64,000 bases of DNA, from assembly GCA_049419605.1 (NCBI GenBank), contig JBMSKF010000003.1, positions 1 to 64,000 of the forward strand, written 5' to 3'. Source of the stretch: UBA970 sp049419605. GTDB taxonomy: Bacteria > Bacillota_I > Bacilli_A > RFN20 > CAG-826. This document shows positions 18,501 to 27,429 of this stretch, in pieces. Numbering within the stretch: position 1 is the first letter of the stretch; each line of letters starts with the position of its first letter. Under the pieces are notes generated by a model, which searched no databases, had not been told where the DNA came from, and was given only the letters and a program-made list of their open reading frames with translations. A program made the translations under genes and the position numbers.

Positions 18501-18598
18501 GAATATTGTTTTTCTTTGAGTGAGGAAATAAGGCGGTCCATTGTGAAACCACTGGATAAAAAGGAATAAGAACTCGTAAGGTGAAGTGGGATGAACAA
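15575..18598 (-). CDS. dnaE: DNA polymerase III alpha subunit DnaE
   Basis: The 1007-residue C-family replicative polymerase is somewhat shorter than most DnaE proteins. It has an N-terminal PHP domain in which the metal-binding pattern is eroded (HLTSSYS where HLHSEYS is usual, ADYQ where TDH is usual), the polymerase catalytic PDIDTDF (about 358-364), GPGRGSAPGSLVAYALGI, FNKSHSVAYATLTYQMAYLK, and a C-terminal OB fold (VVMTGGLIRTIR). The start is TTG 18598, with GAGGAG six bases ahead. First gene of dnaE-polA-mutM::coaE. Confidence 0.96.
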   Translation of the reverse strand: MFIPLHLTSSYSFLSSGFTMDRLISSLKEKQYSIAGLADYQVLFGVPEFATLTKKNQIQSIIGLDIAYSKMLVTFFAKNEDGYRLLIKLSQAAHLNQIETFQFPSGCDDVIAVISSDQSPIFSSSFSDIALYLQTSLKGLKKVYVGIESYPDSNQENLQSLRQFAKQYTYPTVAFPHILYGKPSDAIVVDMLKAIQKSETLQIKEKNGRHYLPFASEVESLYTSQEIIETVNISNACKFNFFIKRGQLLSFEPGKDSQTLLREKAIEGLQNRPIDFTQVVYLERLDQELTMIENLGFADYFLIVADFIQYAKQQNIPVGPGRGSAPGSLVAYALGITDIDPIPHQLLFERFLNPSRKTMPDIDTDFADKDREKIVQYLTKKYGADRVSHIVTYQTIQAKQAIRDVGKIYKFSTTSIELLSKALGDGKLDLRSAYKKLPAFQKLFDEDSECAEIVKLAHKIEGFIRQPGIHAAGIILNQSPLIESLPLLQQSDKTVTQYEMNHLEAQGYLKIDILGLKNLSIIESCLAILHRQGIQVKLNEINLEDPQVYSLLRTGLNMGIFQLESDGMKRAMKTIQVDRFNDLVSLIALYRPGPMDNIESYARRKQGLEPITYLDQQLKPILNPTFGIIIYQEQIMQIAQTMAGFTLAKADDFRRAISKKDNEVMLSLKQAFIDGAVAKGYKADHALSVYNHILKFADYGFNKSHSVAYATLTYQMAYLKTYYPHAFYAAILNASAGTSDTKLLNYLDELRTLKISLTPPNIQSPSTQFMMVDQRLIAPLTLIKGIHPTLVEGIIKVRSKGPFLDLFDCVTRLFPLNITLNQHLALIDAGAYDGFGINRATLRTSLPNAMKNAAIQSTFMDEATGLLPTSSLPKMAYIESQDSAFDNLEKELDVTGMILSQSVMGPYRLDKQNQALITIQEAKKSNQVVMTGGLIRTIRVVKTKAGQTMAFITMYDETDKLDLVIFPKLYEKVGLQLARGQMIIVVGTVDKEKQDSLIVDQIRNVKS

Positions 18599-18661
18599 GG
18601 GATTCTCCTCATTAGTAAAAGCATATCATAAACCGGACTTTACGTCATTGAAAAGATGCGA

Positions 18662-19645
18662 TTATTTCAATAAATTATCTAAATCGGCGATAAATTGTGG
18701 AAGTTGATCTAAACTCGATAATTTGCATCCACTAGCCTGGGCGTGTCCACCACCTTGATACTTTTGTGCGATGTGATTAATTTGAACTTTTTTACTTCGA
18801 ATGGAAACGCGCCATACGTTGTCTTTAATGTCTTCAGAAATGGAACACCAAATATGAATATCTTTGATGTTGCTAAACATATTCACGTTATCTTTACCTT
18901 GAGAAGCAAGCATCCCTAAATCATTTTGTTCTTTGTGAGATAACACATAATAGGCAACACCATGTTTAGAAATTTGATAATGATTTAATAAATAGGCACT
19001 AATTTTTAAATCCTCAAGTGTTTTTTCATACATTTTTAAGTAAACATCATCATGAGCATTAATGCCTGTCTCTAATAACTTTTTTGCAATTTCGAACGTT
19101 TGAGGTGTGGTTGATTTATACATAAAACGACCCGAATCACCCGCGATACCAGAGTAAAAGAAAGTGGCTGTTTTTTTACTTAATTTATATTTTTTTCCAT
19201 AAAAATCAATCATCTTCATCCATAATTCAGATGCTGCACAAGTTTCCGTTTCCACTAAGCAAATATCACCATAAGGATTCACATTAGGATGGTGATCCAC
19301 TTTAATGATCATGCCTCCACGATCGAAACGCTTGTCATCAATGCGATCGATATTCGCGGTGTCTACCACCAAGCAAAGTGTTTTTTTATCAAAAAACTTA
19401 TCAGAAACTTTTTGCATCTTAGGATAAAGTCTTGGAGTGAAAGTAGGATGATCTTCACCAACGACCTTCACTTGTTTAAGAGGGAAATTTTCTTTAATCC
19501 ATGTGGCAACGCCCCATTGGGTACCAAGTGCATCAAAGTCAGGAATTACATGTCGAAAAACAACAATTTTTGGGTATTTTTTGATCGCGCTAAGAATGTC
19601 TTGGTAAAGTTTCGTATTATTGTTTTTATTGTTTAATAATTTCAT
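18662..19645 (-). CDS. nrnA: Bifunctional oligoribonuclease / pAp phosphatase NrnA (DHH family)
   Basis: The 327-residue DHH-DHHA1 protein degrades nano-RNAs and dephosphorylates pAp. Motifs: HVIPDFDALGTQ, VVDTAN, the DHH motif KVDHHPN, and the C-terminal DHHA1 GGGHAQASG. The start lies inside the end of ackA (20-base overlap) after an AAAGGA, so the two are translationally linked. In Bacillus nrnA is next to dnaE, as here. Confidence 0.93.
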   Translation of the reverse strand: MKLLNNKNNNTKLYQDILSAIKKYPKIVVFRHVIPDFDALGTQWGVATWIKENFPLKQVKVVGEDHPTFTPRLYPKMQKVSDKFFDKKTLCLVVDTANIDRIDDKRFDRGGMIIKVDHHPNVNPYGDICLVETETCAASELWMKMIDFYGKKYKLSKKTATFFYSGIAGDSGRFMYKSTTPQTFEIAKKLLETGINAHDDVYLKMYEKTLEDLKISAYLLNHYQISKHGVAYYVLSHKEQNDLGMLASQGKDNVNMFSNIKDIHIWCSISEDIKDNVWRVSIRSKKVQINHIAQKYQGGGHAQASGCKLSSLDQLPQFIADLDNLLK

Positions 19646-20819
19646 AAGTATCCTTTACAATCATGAGTTCTTCATTCGTTGGAATTACCATTCCCACCAC
19701 TCGACTATTAGGTTTGGTGATGATTGCCACTTTGCCCCGAGTCGCCTTGTTAACGGTTTCGTCTTCAACGATTCCTAAAGCTTCTTTGATTTCCTCGAAA
19801 ATCAAATGACGATAGAATCCAGAGTTTTCTCCAATTCCTGCAGAAAATACCAGAACGTCAACGCCACCTAAACGTATGACATATTGCCCGATGAAATCTG
19901 CAATACGTCTCACAAACAATTGGTTCGTGAGTTGAACTTGGGCGTTACCTTCCAAATGGGCAGCTTCTAGATCCCGTGAATCAGAGGATAATTTAGACAT
20001 TCCCAAAAAACCACTCTTTTTATTGAACATTTCATAGACTGCTTCATGGCTCAATCCAGTTTTGACCGCAGCAAAATGCAATACACTTGGATCAATATCA
20101 CCGGTTCTTGTTCCCATCATAATTCCACCTAAAGGAGTTAATCCCATTGATGTTGCGACTACTTTTCCATTTTTAATTGCAGTTAATGAAGCCCCAGAAC
20201 CTAAATGCAGAGTAATAATTCTTGGATTTTTAATGGATGTCAGATTTTTATAAACTTCCTGCATCAAAAATTTGTGAGACGTGCCGTGGAATCCATAACG
20301 TCTTAAATCATATTTTTCAAAGAGTTCATATGGGATTGGAAATAAATAATCTTGAGCTTCCATAGTTTGATGAAAAGCAGTATCAAACACTGCAACATTT
20401 TTCACCTTTGGTAAGATAGCTTGAAAAGCTTCAATACCACTTAAATTAGGACCATTATGTAATGGTGCTAATGGGATATATTCTCTGATTTTCTCAATAA
20501 CTTCAGGGGTAATGATAACGCTCTTAAAAAAGTATTTTCCACCTTGTACAACACGGTGGCCAACCCCTTTTATTTCATCAAATGATGCAATCACTTTTTT
20601 TTCAATTAAGTACTTTAATAAAAGCGAGACACCCGATTGATGGTTTGCAATTGGAGTATCTATACTAAATTTTTCTTGACCAATCGTTAATTGAAAGGTC
20701 CCTTTAACCTGACCAATACGATCCGCCATTCCTGAGCAAATCATAGTCTCAGAAGGCATATCATAAAGTTTAAACTTTAGGCTACTACTACCTGCATTAA
20801 CGGCGATAAATTTATTCAT
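19626..20819 (-). CDS. ackA: Acetate kinase
   Basis: The 397-residue ASKHA enzyme interconverts acetyl phosphate plus ADP and acetate plus ATP, giving substrate-level ATP in fermentation. Visible: NAGSSSLKFKLY, FDTAFHQTM, YGFHGTSHKF, HLGSGASL, MGTRTGDIDPSVL, and FSAGIGENSG. No pta gene is in the window. A TATAAT (20849-20844) and an AAAGGAAAG ribosome site lie upstream. Forms an operon with nrnA. Confidence 0.97.
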   Translation of the reverse strand: MNKFIAVNAGSSSLKFKLYDMPSETMICSGMADRIGQVKGTFQLTIGQEKFSIDTPIANHQSGVSLLLKYLIEKKVIASFDEIKGVGHRVVQGGKYFFKSVIITPEVIEKIREYIPLAPLHNGPNLSGIEAFQAILPKVKNVAVFDTAFHQTMEAQDYLFPIPYELFEKYDLRRYGFHGTSHKFLMQEVYKNLTSIKNPRIITLHLGSGASLTAIKNGKVVATSMGLTPLGGIMMGTRTGDIDPSVLHFAAVKTGLSHEAVYEMFNKKSGFLGMSKLSSDSRDLEAAHLEGNAQVQLTNQLFVRRIADFIGQYVIRLGGVDVLVFSAGIGENSGFYRHLIFEEIKEALGIVEDETVNKATRGKVAIITKPNSRVVGMVIPTNEELMIVKDTYEIIKQ

Positions 20820-20843
20820 GAATTCGTGATTCTTTCCTTTAGA

Positions 20844-20849
20844 ATTATA
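20844..20849 (-). promoter_or_regulatory. -10 element of ackA-nrnA
   Basis: TATAAT on the minus strand, followed by AAAGGAAAG before the ackA ATG; -35 not clear. Confidence 0.5.
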
Positions 20850-20908
20850 ACGAAATTTCTCTCAACATGGAATGACAACTTTCCTACATTCAAAAAAAGG
20901 AAAAGCAG

Positions 20909-20921
20909 TATAATTATATTA
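20909..20921 (+). promoter_or_regulatory. -10 element of glgB, probably leaderless
   Basis: TATAAT (20909-20914) lies 7 nt before the ATG of glgB, with no Shine-Dalgarno sequence in between; no clear -35. Confidence 0.5.
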
Positions 20922-22787
20922 ATGAAGACTAAAGAGATTATCGACCACTTTTTTAACTTCGGTTCCTTCGAAGCTTATCAATATTTTGGTGTGCATCCTG
21001 AAACCAGGATGATTAATCAAAAGAAAATAGATGGTTTTGTTTTTCGTTTATATGCACCGAACGCTAGTGAGGTTTATGTAGTTGGTGAATTTAATCAATG
21101 GAATGAAAATAAAAACCCAATGCAAAAAATTCATGATTGGGGTATCTTTGAAGCTTTTTTAACGAACTGCAAAGTTGGTGATAAGTACAAATTCAAGTTT
21201 AAAAATGTCTATGGTATTCATGTACAAAAAGCTGATCCTTACGCTTTTGGTGCGGAGGTTAGACCACAAACTGCCAGCATTATCACCGATTACAACGGAT
21301 ATGAATGGCATGATGAACCTTATCTAAAACAAAGAACGCGTAATTTTGATCGGCCAATGTCCATTTATGAAGTGCATTTTGGAAGTTGGAAAAAACCTGA
21401 TAACAAAGAATTCTTTACATATGAGGAAATGGCACAAGAACTCATTCCTTATGTAAAAACACATGGTTTTACTCACATAGAAATTATGCCATTAACGCAA
21501 CACCCTTTTGATGGTTCCTGGGGTTATCAAACAACTGGTTTTCATGCGGCAGATTCACGTTATGGACCTTTGAAAGGTTTGATGAAATTTGTCGATCTTT
21601 GTCACCAAGAAAATATTGGTGTTATTCTTGATTTTGTCATTGTCCATTTTGCAAGCGATGGATTTGGTCTACATGAATTTGATGGCAGTAAGTTGTATGA
21701 ATATTTTGATCCAAAAAGAACTTATTCTCAATGGGGCTCTCCCCAATTTGATCTTGGAAAACCTGTTGTAAGAAGTTTGTTATTTAGTAGCATTAATTAT
21801 TTTCTTACGATGTTTCATCTAGATGGCATTCGTATTGATGCAGTCAGCAATATTGTGTATTGGGATGGAAATTCTCAACAAGGCGAAAACAGTTCTGGCA
21901 TAGCATTTATCAAGGATTTAAACTATTTTATTCATCGTTATCATCCGACGGTAATGACAATTGCTGAAGACTCAACAGCCTTCAGCGGGGTGACTCGAGC
22001 AGTTGAACATGGTGGATTAGGTTTTGATTATAAATGGGATATGGGTTGGATGAATGACACCCTCAAATATTATGGTGTTGATTTTATTTATAAATATTAC
22101 GATCATCATAAATTAACTTTTTCCATGCATTATTTTTATTCAGACAATTTTATGCTTCCTTTATCTCACGATGAAGTTGTCCATGGTAAAGGCACCATCA
22201 TTAACAAAATGTGGGGCAACTATGATGAAAAGTTTGCGCTTTTGAGAAATCTTTATACCTATCAATGGATGCATCCTGGCAAAAAACTGACCTTTATGGG
22301 TAATGAATTTGCTTCATTTGATGAATGGAATGAAAAAAAATCGTTGCCTTGGTTCTTTACTCAATTTCCCAAACATGATTCAATCCGTCAATTATTGAAG
22401 GATTTAAATGCTTTATATTATAAAGAAGAGGCTTTACATGTTGAAGAGCATAATCCAGCGCATTTTCGCTGGTTAATGGTAGATAATCGCAATGACAATG
22501 TGTACGCTTTTGAAAGAAAAGTTAAAAATTCTTCATTCATCGTTGTTTTAAATATGAAAGGTAACTACTATAATAGTTATGATATTGGGGTCTTTGATTC
22601 AGGAACCTATCAAGAAGTCTTGAACACAGATCACGAAATCTATAGCGGATGGTATCGCATCAATCCTGCTCCTTTGAAGACAAAACCTATTCAAGGACCA
22701 GAAGGGCGACCTTCCACATTAACGTTGACAATTGGTTCATTTGCCGCCATCGTATTAAAAAAAATAAGCGATCCTATCGCCAAATAA
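20922..22787 (+). CDS. glgB: 1,4-alpha-glucan branching enzyme
   Basis: The 621-residue GH13 enzyme makes alpha-1,6 branches in glycogen. An N-terminal CBM48-like domain (FRLYAPNASEVYVVGEFNQWNE) precedes the catalytic barrel with HFGSW, FTHIEIMPLTQHPFDGSWGYQ, the nucleophile in HLDGIRIDAV, the acid TIAED and LPLSHDEVVHGKG. MKTKEIIDHFFNFG at 20922 is the natural start; a GTG 96 bases upstream would add an unrelated basic extension across the promoter. It is followed by glgP after 16 nt, implying glycogen storage or turnover. Confidence 0.95.
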   Translation: MKTKEIIDHFFNFGSFEAYQYFGVHPETRMINQKKIDGFVFRLYAPNASEVYVVGEFNQWNENKNPMQKIHDWGIFEAFLTNCKVGDKYKFKFKNVYGIHVQKADPYAFGAEVRPQTASIITDYNGYEWHDEPYLKQRTRNFDRPMSIYEVHFGSWKKPDNKEFFTYEEMAQELIPYVKTHGFTHIEIMPLTQHPFDGSWGYQTTGFHAADSRYGPLKGLMKFVDLCHQENIGVILDFVIVHFASDGFGLHEFDGSKLYEYFDPKRTYSQWGSPQFDLGKPVVRSLLFSSINYFLTMFHLDGIRIDAVSNIVYWDGNSQQGENSSGIAFIKDLNYFIHRYHPTVMTIAEDSTAFSGVTRAVEHGGLGFDYKWDMGWMNDTLKYYGVDFIYKYYDHHKLTFSMHYFYSDNFMLPLSHDEVVHGKGTIINKMWGNYDEKFALLRNLYTYQWMHPGKKLTFMGNEFASFDEWNEKKSLPWFFTQFPKHDSIRQLLKDLNALYYKEEALHVEEHNPAHFRWLMVDNRNDNVYAFERKVKNSSFIVVLNMKGNYYNSYDIGVFDSGTYQEVLNTDHEIYSGWYRINPAPLKTKPIQGPEGRPSTLTLTIGSFAAIVLKKISDPIAK

Positions 22788-22803
22788 AAGGAGTCTGACC
22801 ACT

Positions 22804-25209
22804 ATGTTTAAGACAAAAGATCAATTTAAACAAATTTTTCTTGAGCGTTTAGAGTCGAAATTCGGACGTAATGTCCAAGATAGTCATATTACAGAAAGAT
22901 ATGAAATTATTGGCCATATGATCAGAGACTATGCCGGTGCCAATCTAAAAAATTTAAGAACAACTGATAACCAAAAACATCCTCGGCAATTAATATACTT
23001 CTCCATGGAATTTCTCATTGGGAAGTTAATGCTTAGCAATTTACAAAATTTAGGTATCTATGACATTGTTGATGCTGGTTTAAAAGATCTAAATCTATCC
23101 TTACAAGAATTAATTGATATGGAAATGGATGCAGGTTTAGGTAATGGTGGCCTAGGCCGTTTAGCAGCTTGTTTTTTAGATTCAATCGCTTCACTCGGTT
23201 ATGCTGGCCATGGTAACACGATTCGATATGATTATGGTTTTTTCAAACAAAAGATTGTGAATGGTAAGCAAAATGAGGTCCCCGATATTTGGTTAAAAAA
23301 TGGCAACATTTGGGAAGTTAAAAACCTTAAGCATGCTGTTGATGTTAAATTTTACGGCCATGCTGAAACGTATTTAAAACCAGAAGGTGGTTATGCCATT
23401 CGCACAGTCAATGCTTTGAATGTAAGAGCAGTCCCGTATGATATGGCCGTGGTCGGATATCGTAACAATGTTACAAACAATCTTCGATTATGGTCCGCTG
23501 AACCTACCGAAGAAAACATTCCTAGCAACCAAAATTTCAAAGAATACCTCCAGACCGTAAAAGAAATCACTCATGGTTTATATCCGGATGATTCAACGGA
23601 ACAAGGAAAGATTCTGCGTTTAAGACAACATTACTTTCTAGTTTCTGCAGGATTACAATCGGTCATTGCTTCCCATTATCGTCGTTTCAAACGTGTGGAT
23701 AATGTTGCAGATTATTTTGTATTCCAACTCAATGACACTCATCCCATTTTAGCGATCCCTGAATTCATGCGCATTATGATGGATGATTATGGCCAACCGT
23801 GGGATGCAGCGTGGAAACAATTAACCCATTGTATGGCGTATACAAATCATACTGTCATGGCTGAAGCCTTAGAAAAATGGCCAGTTCATTACATGCAACC
23901 TTTACTCCCAAGAATCTTTATGATCATCGAAGAAATTCATCGTAGAAGTCAATTAGAATTTTCACAAAAACATCTTTCAGAAGACGCGAGACGAAATATG
24001 GCCATCATCAAAGATGGCATGGTTTATATGGCTAATCTTGCGATTTACTCGACCTTCTCTACGAATGGGGTGGCGGCATTACATACCGATATTTTAAAAG
24101 CCGATACTTTCAAGGACTATTTTCAACTTTACCCTGAAAGGTTTAATAACAAGACGAATGGTATTACTCACCGTCGATGGATGATGTACAGTAATCCTTC
24201 CTTAGCATCAGCAATTACTAAACGTATTGGTGAAAGCTGGAAAACGCAACCTCAACATTTAGAAAAATTATTAGCCTATCAAGATGATGTTAGTTTACAA
24301 ACTGAATTAGCCAATATTAAGCTAGAAAATAAAAAGAAACTTGCTGTATTTTTAAAGTCTCATCAACAAGTCGACTTAAATGTTGAAACTATTTTTGATG
24401 TACAAATTAAGAGACTTCATGCTTATAAGCGTCAACTCATGAATATTTTTCATATCATGTATCTCTATCAAAAAATGAAACAAGATCGAGGTTACCGCAT
24501 CCCTCCTCGTACCTTTTTGTTTGGTGCTAAGGCGGCTCCTAGCTATTTCTACGCTAAAAAAATCATTGAGTTAATTCATGCAGTTGCAAAAGTCGTCAAT
24601 CAAGATCCTGAAATTAACCCCTATTTAAGAGTGGTTTTTGTGGAAAATTATGGCGTATCCATTTCGGAAAAAATGATTCCAGCATCCGATATTTCCGAAC
24701 AAATTTCCACTGCAGGTAAAGAAGCTTCTGGAACCGGCAATATGAAATTTATGATGAATGGTGCAATTACATTAGGAACCTTAGATGGAGCGAATGTAGA
24801 AATTGCAGATTTAGTTGGCTCAGAAAACTGCGTTATCTTCGGTATGAAGGTTGATCAAGTGAATGCCCTTTACCAAAACCGAACTTATCGGGCATGGGAT
24901 ATGTATACCCAATTTCCACACCTCAAAGCAATCATCGATTCTTTAATTGATGGTACTTGGTCAGAAGGTAATTTAGAAACATTCCGACCCATCTTTGATG
25001 AAATCATGCATCGCAATGATGAATACTTTGTCTTAAAAGACTTTGATGCATATGCCGCTGCACAAGAAAAAATTGCCAACCTTTATCTACAAAGCAAAAC
25101 CTGGCAAAAAATGGCGATTGTTAATATTGCTAAATCTGGTTTCTTTTCCACCGATCGAACAATTCAACAATATGTCGATGATATTTGGAGATTAAAAAAA
25201 ATTATATGA
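22804..25209 (+). CDS. glgP: Glycogen phosphorylase
   Basis: The 801-residue GT35 enzyme releases glucose 1-phosphate from glycogen. Clear motifs: GLGNGGLGRLAACFLDS, FQLNDTHP, and the pyridoxal-phosphate lysine segment EASGTGNMKFMMNGA with TLDGANVEI. AAAGGAG lies before ATG 22804. It forms a pair with glgB and overlaps the next gene by 4 bases. No glgC or glgA is in the window, so synthesis genes are elsewhere or absent. Confidence 0.97.
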   Translation: MFKTKDQFKQIFLERLESKFGRNVQDSHITERYEIIGHMIRDYAGANLKNLRTTDNQKHPRQLIYFSMEFLIGKLMLSNLQNLGIYDIVDAGLKDLNLSLQELIDMEMDAGLGNGGLGRLAACFLDSIASLGYAGHGNTIRYDYGFFKQKIVNGKQNEVPDIWLKNGNIWEVKNLKHAVDVKFYGHAETYLKPEGGYAIRTVNALNVRAVPYDMAVVGYRNNVTNNLRLWSAEPTEENIPSNQNFKEYLQTVKEITHGLYPDDSTEQGKILRLRQHYFLVSAGLQSVIASHYRRFKRVDNVADYFVFQLNDTHPILAIPEFMRIMMDDYGQPWDAAWKQLTHCMAYTNHTVMAEALEKWPVHYMQPLLPRIFMIIEEIHRRSQLEFSQKHLSEDARRNMAIIKDGMVYMANLAIYSTFSTNGVAALHTDILKADTFKDYFQLYPERFNNKTNGITHRRWMMYSNPSLASAITKRIGESWKTQPQHLEKLLAYQDDVSLQTELANIKLENKKKLAVFLKSHQQVDLNVETIFDVQIKRLHAYKRQLMNIFHIMYLYQKMKQDRGYRIPPRTFLFGAKAAPSYFYAKKIIELIHAVAKVVNQDPEINPYLRVVFVENYGVSISEKMIPASDISEQISTAGKEASGTGNMKFMMNGAITLGTLDGANVEIADLVGSENCVIFGMKVDQVNALYQNRTYRAWDMYTQFPHLKAIIDSLIDGTWSEGNLETFRPIFDEIMHRNDEYFVLKDFDAYAAAQEKIANLYLQSKTWQKMAIVNIAKSGFFSTDRTIQQYVDDIWRLKKII

Positions 25210-25697
25210 CCATCAATCTCAAACCTTTAGTTTTTGAACAAAGTAAGTTAGATGCCCATATCCAATCCCAGCATCAAGTCACCTATCAAAGTACGCGTGA
25301 AAAACGAATATTAGCGTTACTTGTTGAAGTGGGTGAAATGATTAATGAAACAAAGACCTTTAAATTTTGGTCGAAGAAACCAAGTGCAGAAAAAGCAATT
25401 ATCCTTGATGAATATGCTGATGGACTTCATTTTTTATTATCCTTAGGTATTGAAGTGCAATCGCAAAAAATGAATTATGAAATTCATACCCCAACTGTCA
25501 CGCTTACCCAAGCAACCATTTTGGTCTTTGAACAAATCACAGAGCTTTCTAAACACTGGCATGTTAAGCATTTAGAAAATGCATTTCAAGCTTATTTAAA
25601 TTTGATGCCACTATTAGGTTTTAGTGCTGAAGATGTTGTTGAAGCCTATTTCAAAAAGCTCGGTGTTAACTATACTAGACAACAAAATGCATATTAA
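25206..25697 (+). CDS. Dimeric (all-alpha) dUTPase
   Basis: The 163-residue protein shows the all-alpha NTP pyrophosphatase metal-binding pattern: LLVEVGEMINE (ExxE) and, after a short spacer, DEYADGLHFLLSLGIE (ExxD), typical of dimeric dUTPases that hydrolyse dUTP to dUMP and keep uracil out of DNA. The start is ATG 25206, overlapping the glgP stop (ATGA); a TTG further upstream is unlikely. MazG-like substrate variants cannot be excluded. Confidence 0.8.
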   Translation: MTINLKPLVFEQSKLDAHIQSQHQVTYQSTREKRILALLVEVGEMINETKTFKFWSKKPSAEKAIILDEYADGLHFLLSLGIEVQSQKMNYEIHTPTVTLTQATILVFEQITELSKHWHVKHLENAFQAYLNLMPLLGFSAEDVVEAYFKKLGVNYTRQQNAY

Positions 25698-25708
25698 GGG
25701 AGAATACA

Positions 25709-26797
25709 ATGAAAAAGACATGGTGGCCATTACTTAAAGATTTATCTGAATTGAATGGTATTTCTGGATTTGAACATCAAGTTGCCGCTTATATCGAAAA
25801 ACAAATTAAACCATACGTTGATGAAATTCAATATGATGGTTTAGGATCCTTGCTTGCGATTAAAAAAGGGAAGAATCCAAATTTAACTGTGATGCTTGCT
25901 GCTCATATGGATGAGGTTGGCTTTTTAGTTTCCCAAATTGAAGAATCGGGAATGATCCGCTTTTCTCCTGTTGGGGGCTGGTGGGGCCATGTTCTTCTTG
26001 CTCAAGTGATGGTGATCACCACTCGTGAAGGCCAAGTTTTCCATGGTGTGATTGGAGCAAAACCTCCTCATGGTATGAGTGCGGAAGCCCGTAATCGTGT
26101 ATTAGACATCAAGGACATGTATTTGGATTTGGGTTTCAATTCAAAAAAAGAAGTGGAAGCTAAAGGTATTCGGATTGGGGATATGATTAATCCTAAAACC
26201 AATGCGATGATCATGAATGATTCAGATATTGTGATGGGAAAAGCGTGGGATGACCGTGTTAGTTGTGCAGTGCTCATTGAATTAATGAAACGACTAAAAA
26301 ATGTGCAAACAGAGGCGACTATTGTTGCAACTTTTACCGTTCAAGAAGAAGTAGGGTTAAGAGGAGCTAAAACGTCAACCTATCAAGTCAAACCAGATTT
26401 AGGTTTTGCGATTGATGTCACCTTATCGCATGACTTACCAGGCGCTCCAAAAATGGATACGCGTTTAGGTCAAGGGGTGGCTTTATCCATTCTGGATGCA
26501 AGTGTCATCGCCCATCGTGGATTGGTTGCCGATGTAGAAAAAGTCGCCAAAGATAATGAAATTCCTTTCACCTATGATGTGATGCCGGTTGGTGGAACGG
26601 ATGCTGGGGAAATGCATAAAGCATTTGCTGGCGTTGTGGCGATGACGTTATCCATTCCATGCCGTTATTATCATTCCCATACTTCCATGGTTCACCTTAA
26701 AGATGTGGAAATGACGACTCAATTATTAGAAAAATACTTATTACAATTTAACCATGAATCTTTAGTCGCACTTCACACCTCAAAGTTTAAAGCTTAG
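25709..26797 (+). CDS. M42-family aminopeptidase
   Basis: The 362-residue cytoplasmic metallo-aminopeptidase (PepA/FrvX/YsdC type) trims peptides. Metal and catalytic residues in order: AAHMDEVGF (His, Asp), AWDDR (bridging Asp), VQEEVGLRGA (Glu pair), AIDVT (Asp) and YYHSHTSM (His). AAGGGAG lies before ATG 25709. The gene is followed after 2 nt by a YgjP-like metalloprotease. Exact peptide specificity unknown. Confidence 0.92.
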   Translation: MKKTWWPLLKDLSELNGISGFEHQVAAYIEKQIKPYVDEIQYDGLGSLLAIKKGKNPNLTVMLAAHMDEVGFLVSQIEESGMIRFSPVGGWWGHVLLAQVMVITTREGQVFHGVIGAKPPHGMSAEARNRVLDIKDMYLDLGFNSKKEVEAKGIRIGDMINPKTNAMIMNDSDIVMGKAWDDRVSCAVLIELMKRLKNVQTEATIVATFTVQEEVGLRGAKTSTYQVKPDLGFAIDVTLSHDLPGAPKMDTRLGQGVALSILDASVIAHRGLVADVEKVAKDNEIPFTYDVMPVGGTDAGEMHKAFAGVVAMTLSIPCRYYHSHTSMVHLKDVEMTTQLLEKYLLQFNHESLVALHTSKFKA

Positions 26798-26799
26798 TT

Positions 26800-27429
26800 A
26801 TGATTGTCGTGATCCAAGATGTTGCCTATCCCGTGACGATTTTTTATCGTGCGAAAAGGCGCATGATTCTTAGATACAAAGAGGATGGCTTTCAAGTATC
26901 GGTACCCAAGCGAACGAGTGAAGATTGGATAGAAAAACAAATTCTCCTTCATGGCAAAAAACTACTCGAGAAAATCAAGAAAATACCCCAACCTTTCAAT
27001 GATAAAGGTATGTATCTTTATGGGGCTTGGGAACATTATCCCATTCAATTCAAAGGTTTTACCATTCAAAAACCACATCCTCAAGTTAAGGCGAATCCAT
27101 ACACAATGGAATTGAGGGTTTCATTTACTGAAGCCATTGGAGAACGTGTTCAATGGTGGCAACACAGGTTAAAAATTAAAACATCCTATCGAATTCGCGT
27201 ACGAATCATGACAACTCGTCTTGGTTCTAATTCTAGAAAAACGCATACGTTAACCTTTGCGATGAAATTGATTCATTTCGCATGGCCAATTATAGATGCG
27301 GTTATCGTTCATGAATTAATCCATGACACTCATTTTGATCATTCAAAAAAATTTTATAGTGCTCTTTATCAAGCTTATCCAACTTACGAGCAAGAACATG
27401 CTAAAATTTTAAAAGGTCAATATCAATGA
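26800..27429 (+). CDS. YgjP/SprT-like zinc metallopeptidase domain protein
   Basis: The 209-residue protein has the DUF45 (YgjP-like) layout: an N-terminal beta region with YRAKRRMILRYKEDGFQVSVP, a middle MTTRLGSNSRKTHTLTFAMKL segment corresponding to the family's WGSC...LNWRL region, and a C-terminal HELIHDTHFDHSKKFY zinc site (HExxH plus a downstream His). The usual WG is replaced by RLG. It starts 2 nt after the M42 gene and overlaps the next gene by 4 bases. Physiological role unknown. Confidence 0.75.
   Translation: MIVVIQDVAYPVTIFYRAKRRMILRYKEDGFQVSVPKRTSEDWIEKQILLHGKKLLEKIKKIPQPFNDKGMYLYGAWEHYPIQFKGFTIQKPHPQVKANPYTMELRVSFTEAIGERVQWWQHRLKIKTSYRIRVRIMTTRLGSNSRKTHTLTFAMKLIHFAWPIIDAVIVHELIHDTHFDHSKKFYSALYQAYPTYEQEHAKILKGQYQ

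Noticed and set aside
19289..19636. 115-codon frame antisense to nrnA
   Set aside because: Mirror of nrnA with no recognisable features.
20826..20921. Longer N terminus for glgB from a GTG
   Set aside because: The extension is not GlgB-like, spans the TATAAT and overlaps the ackA promoter region.
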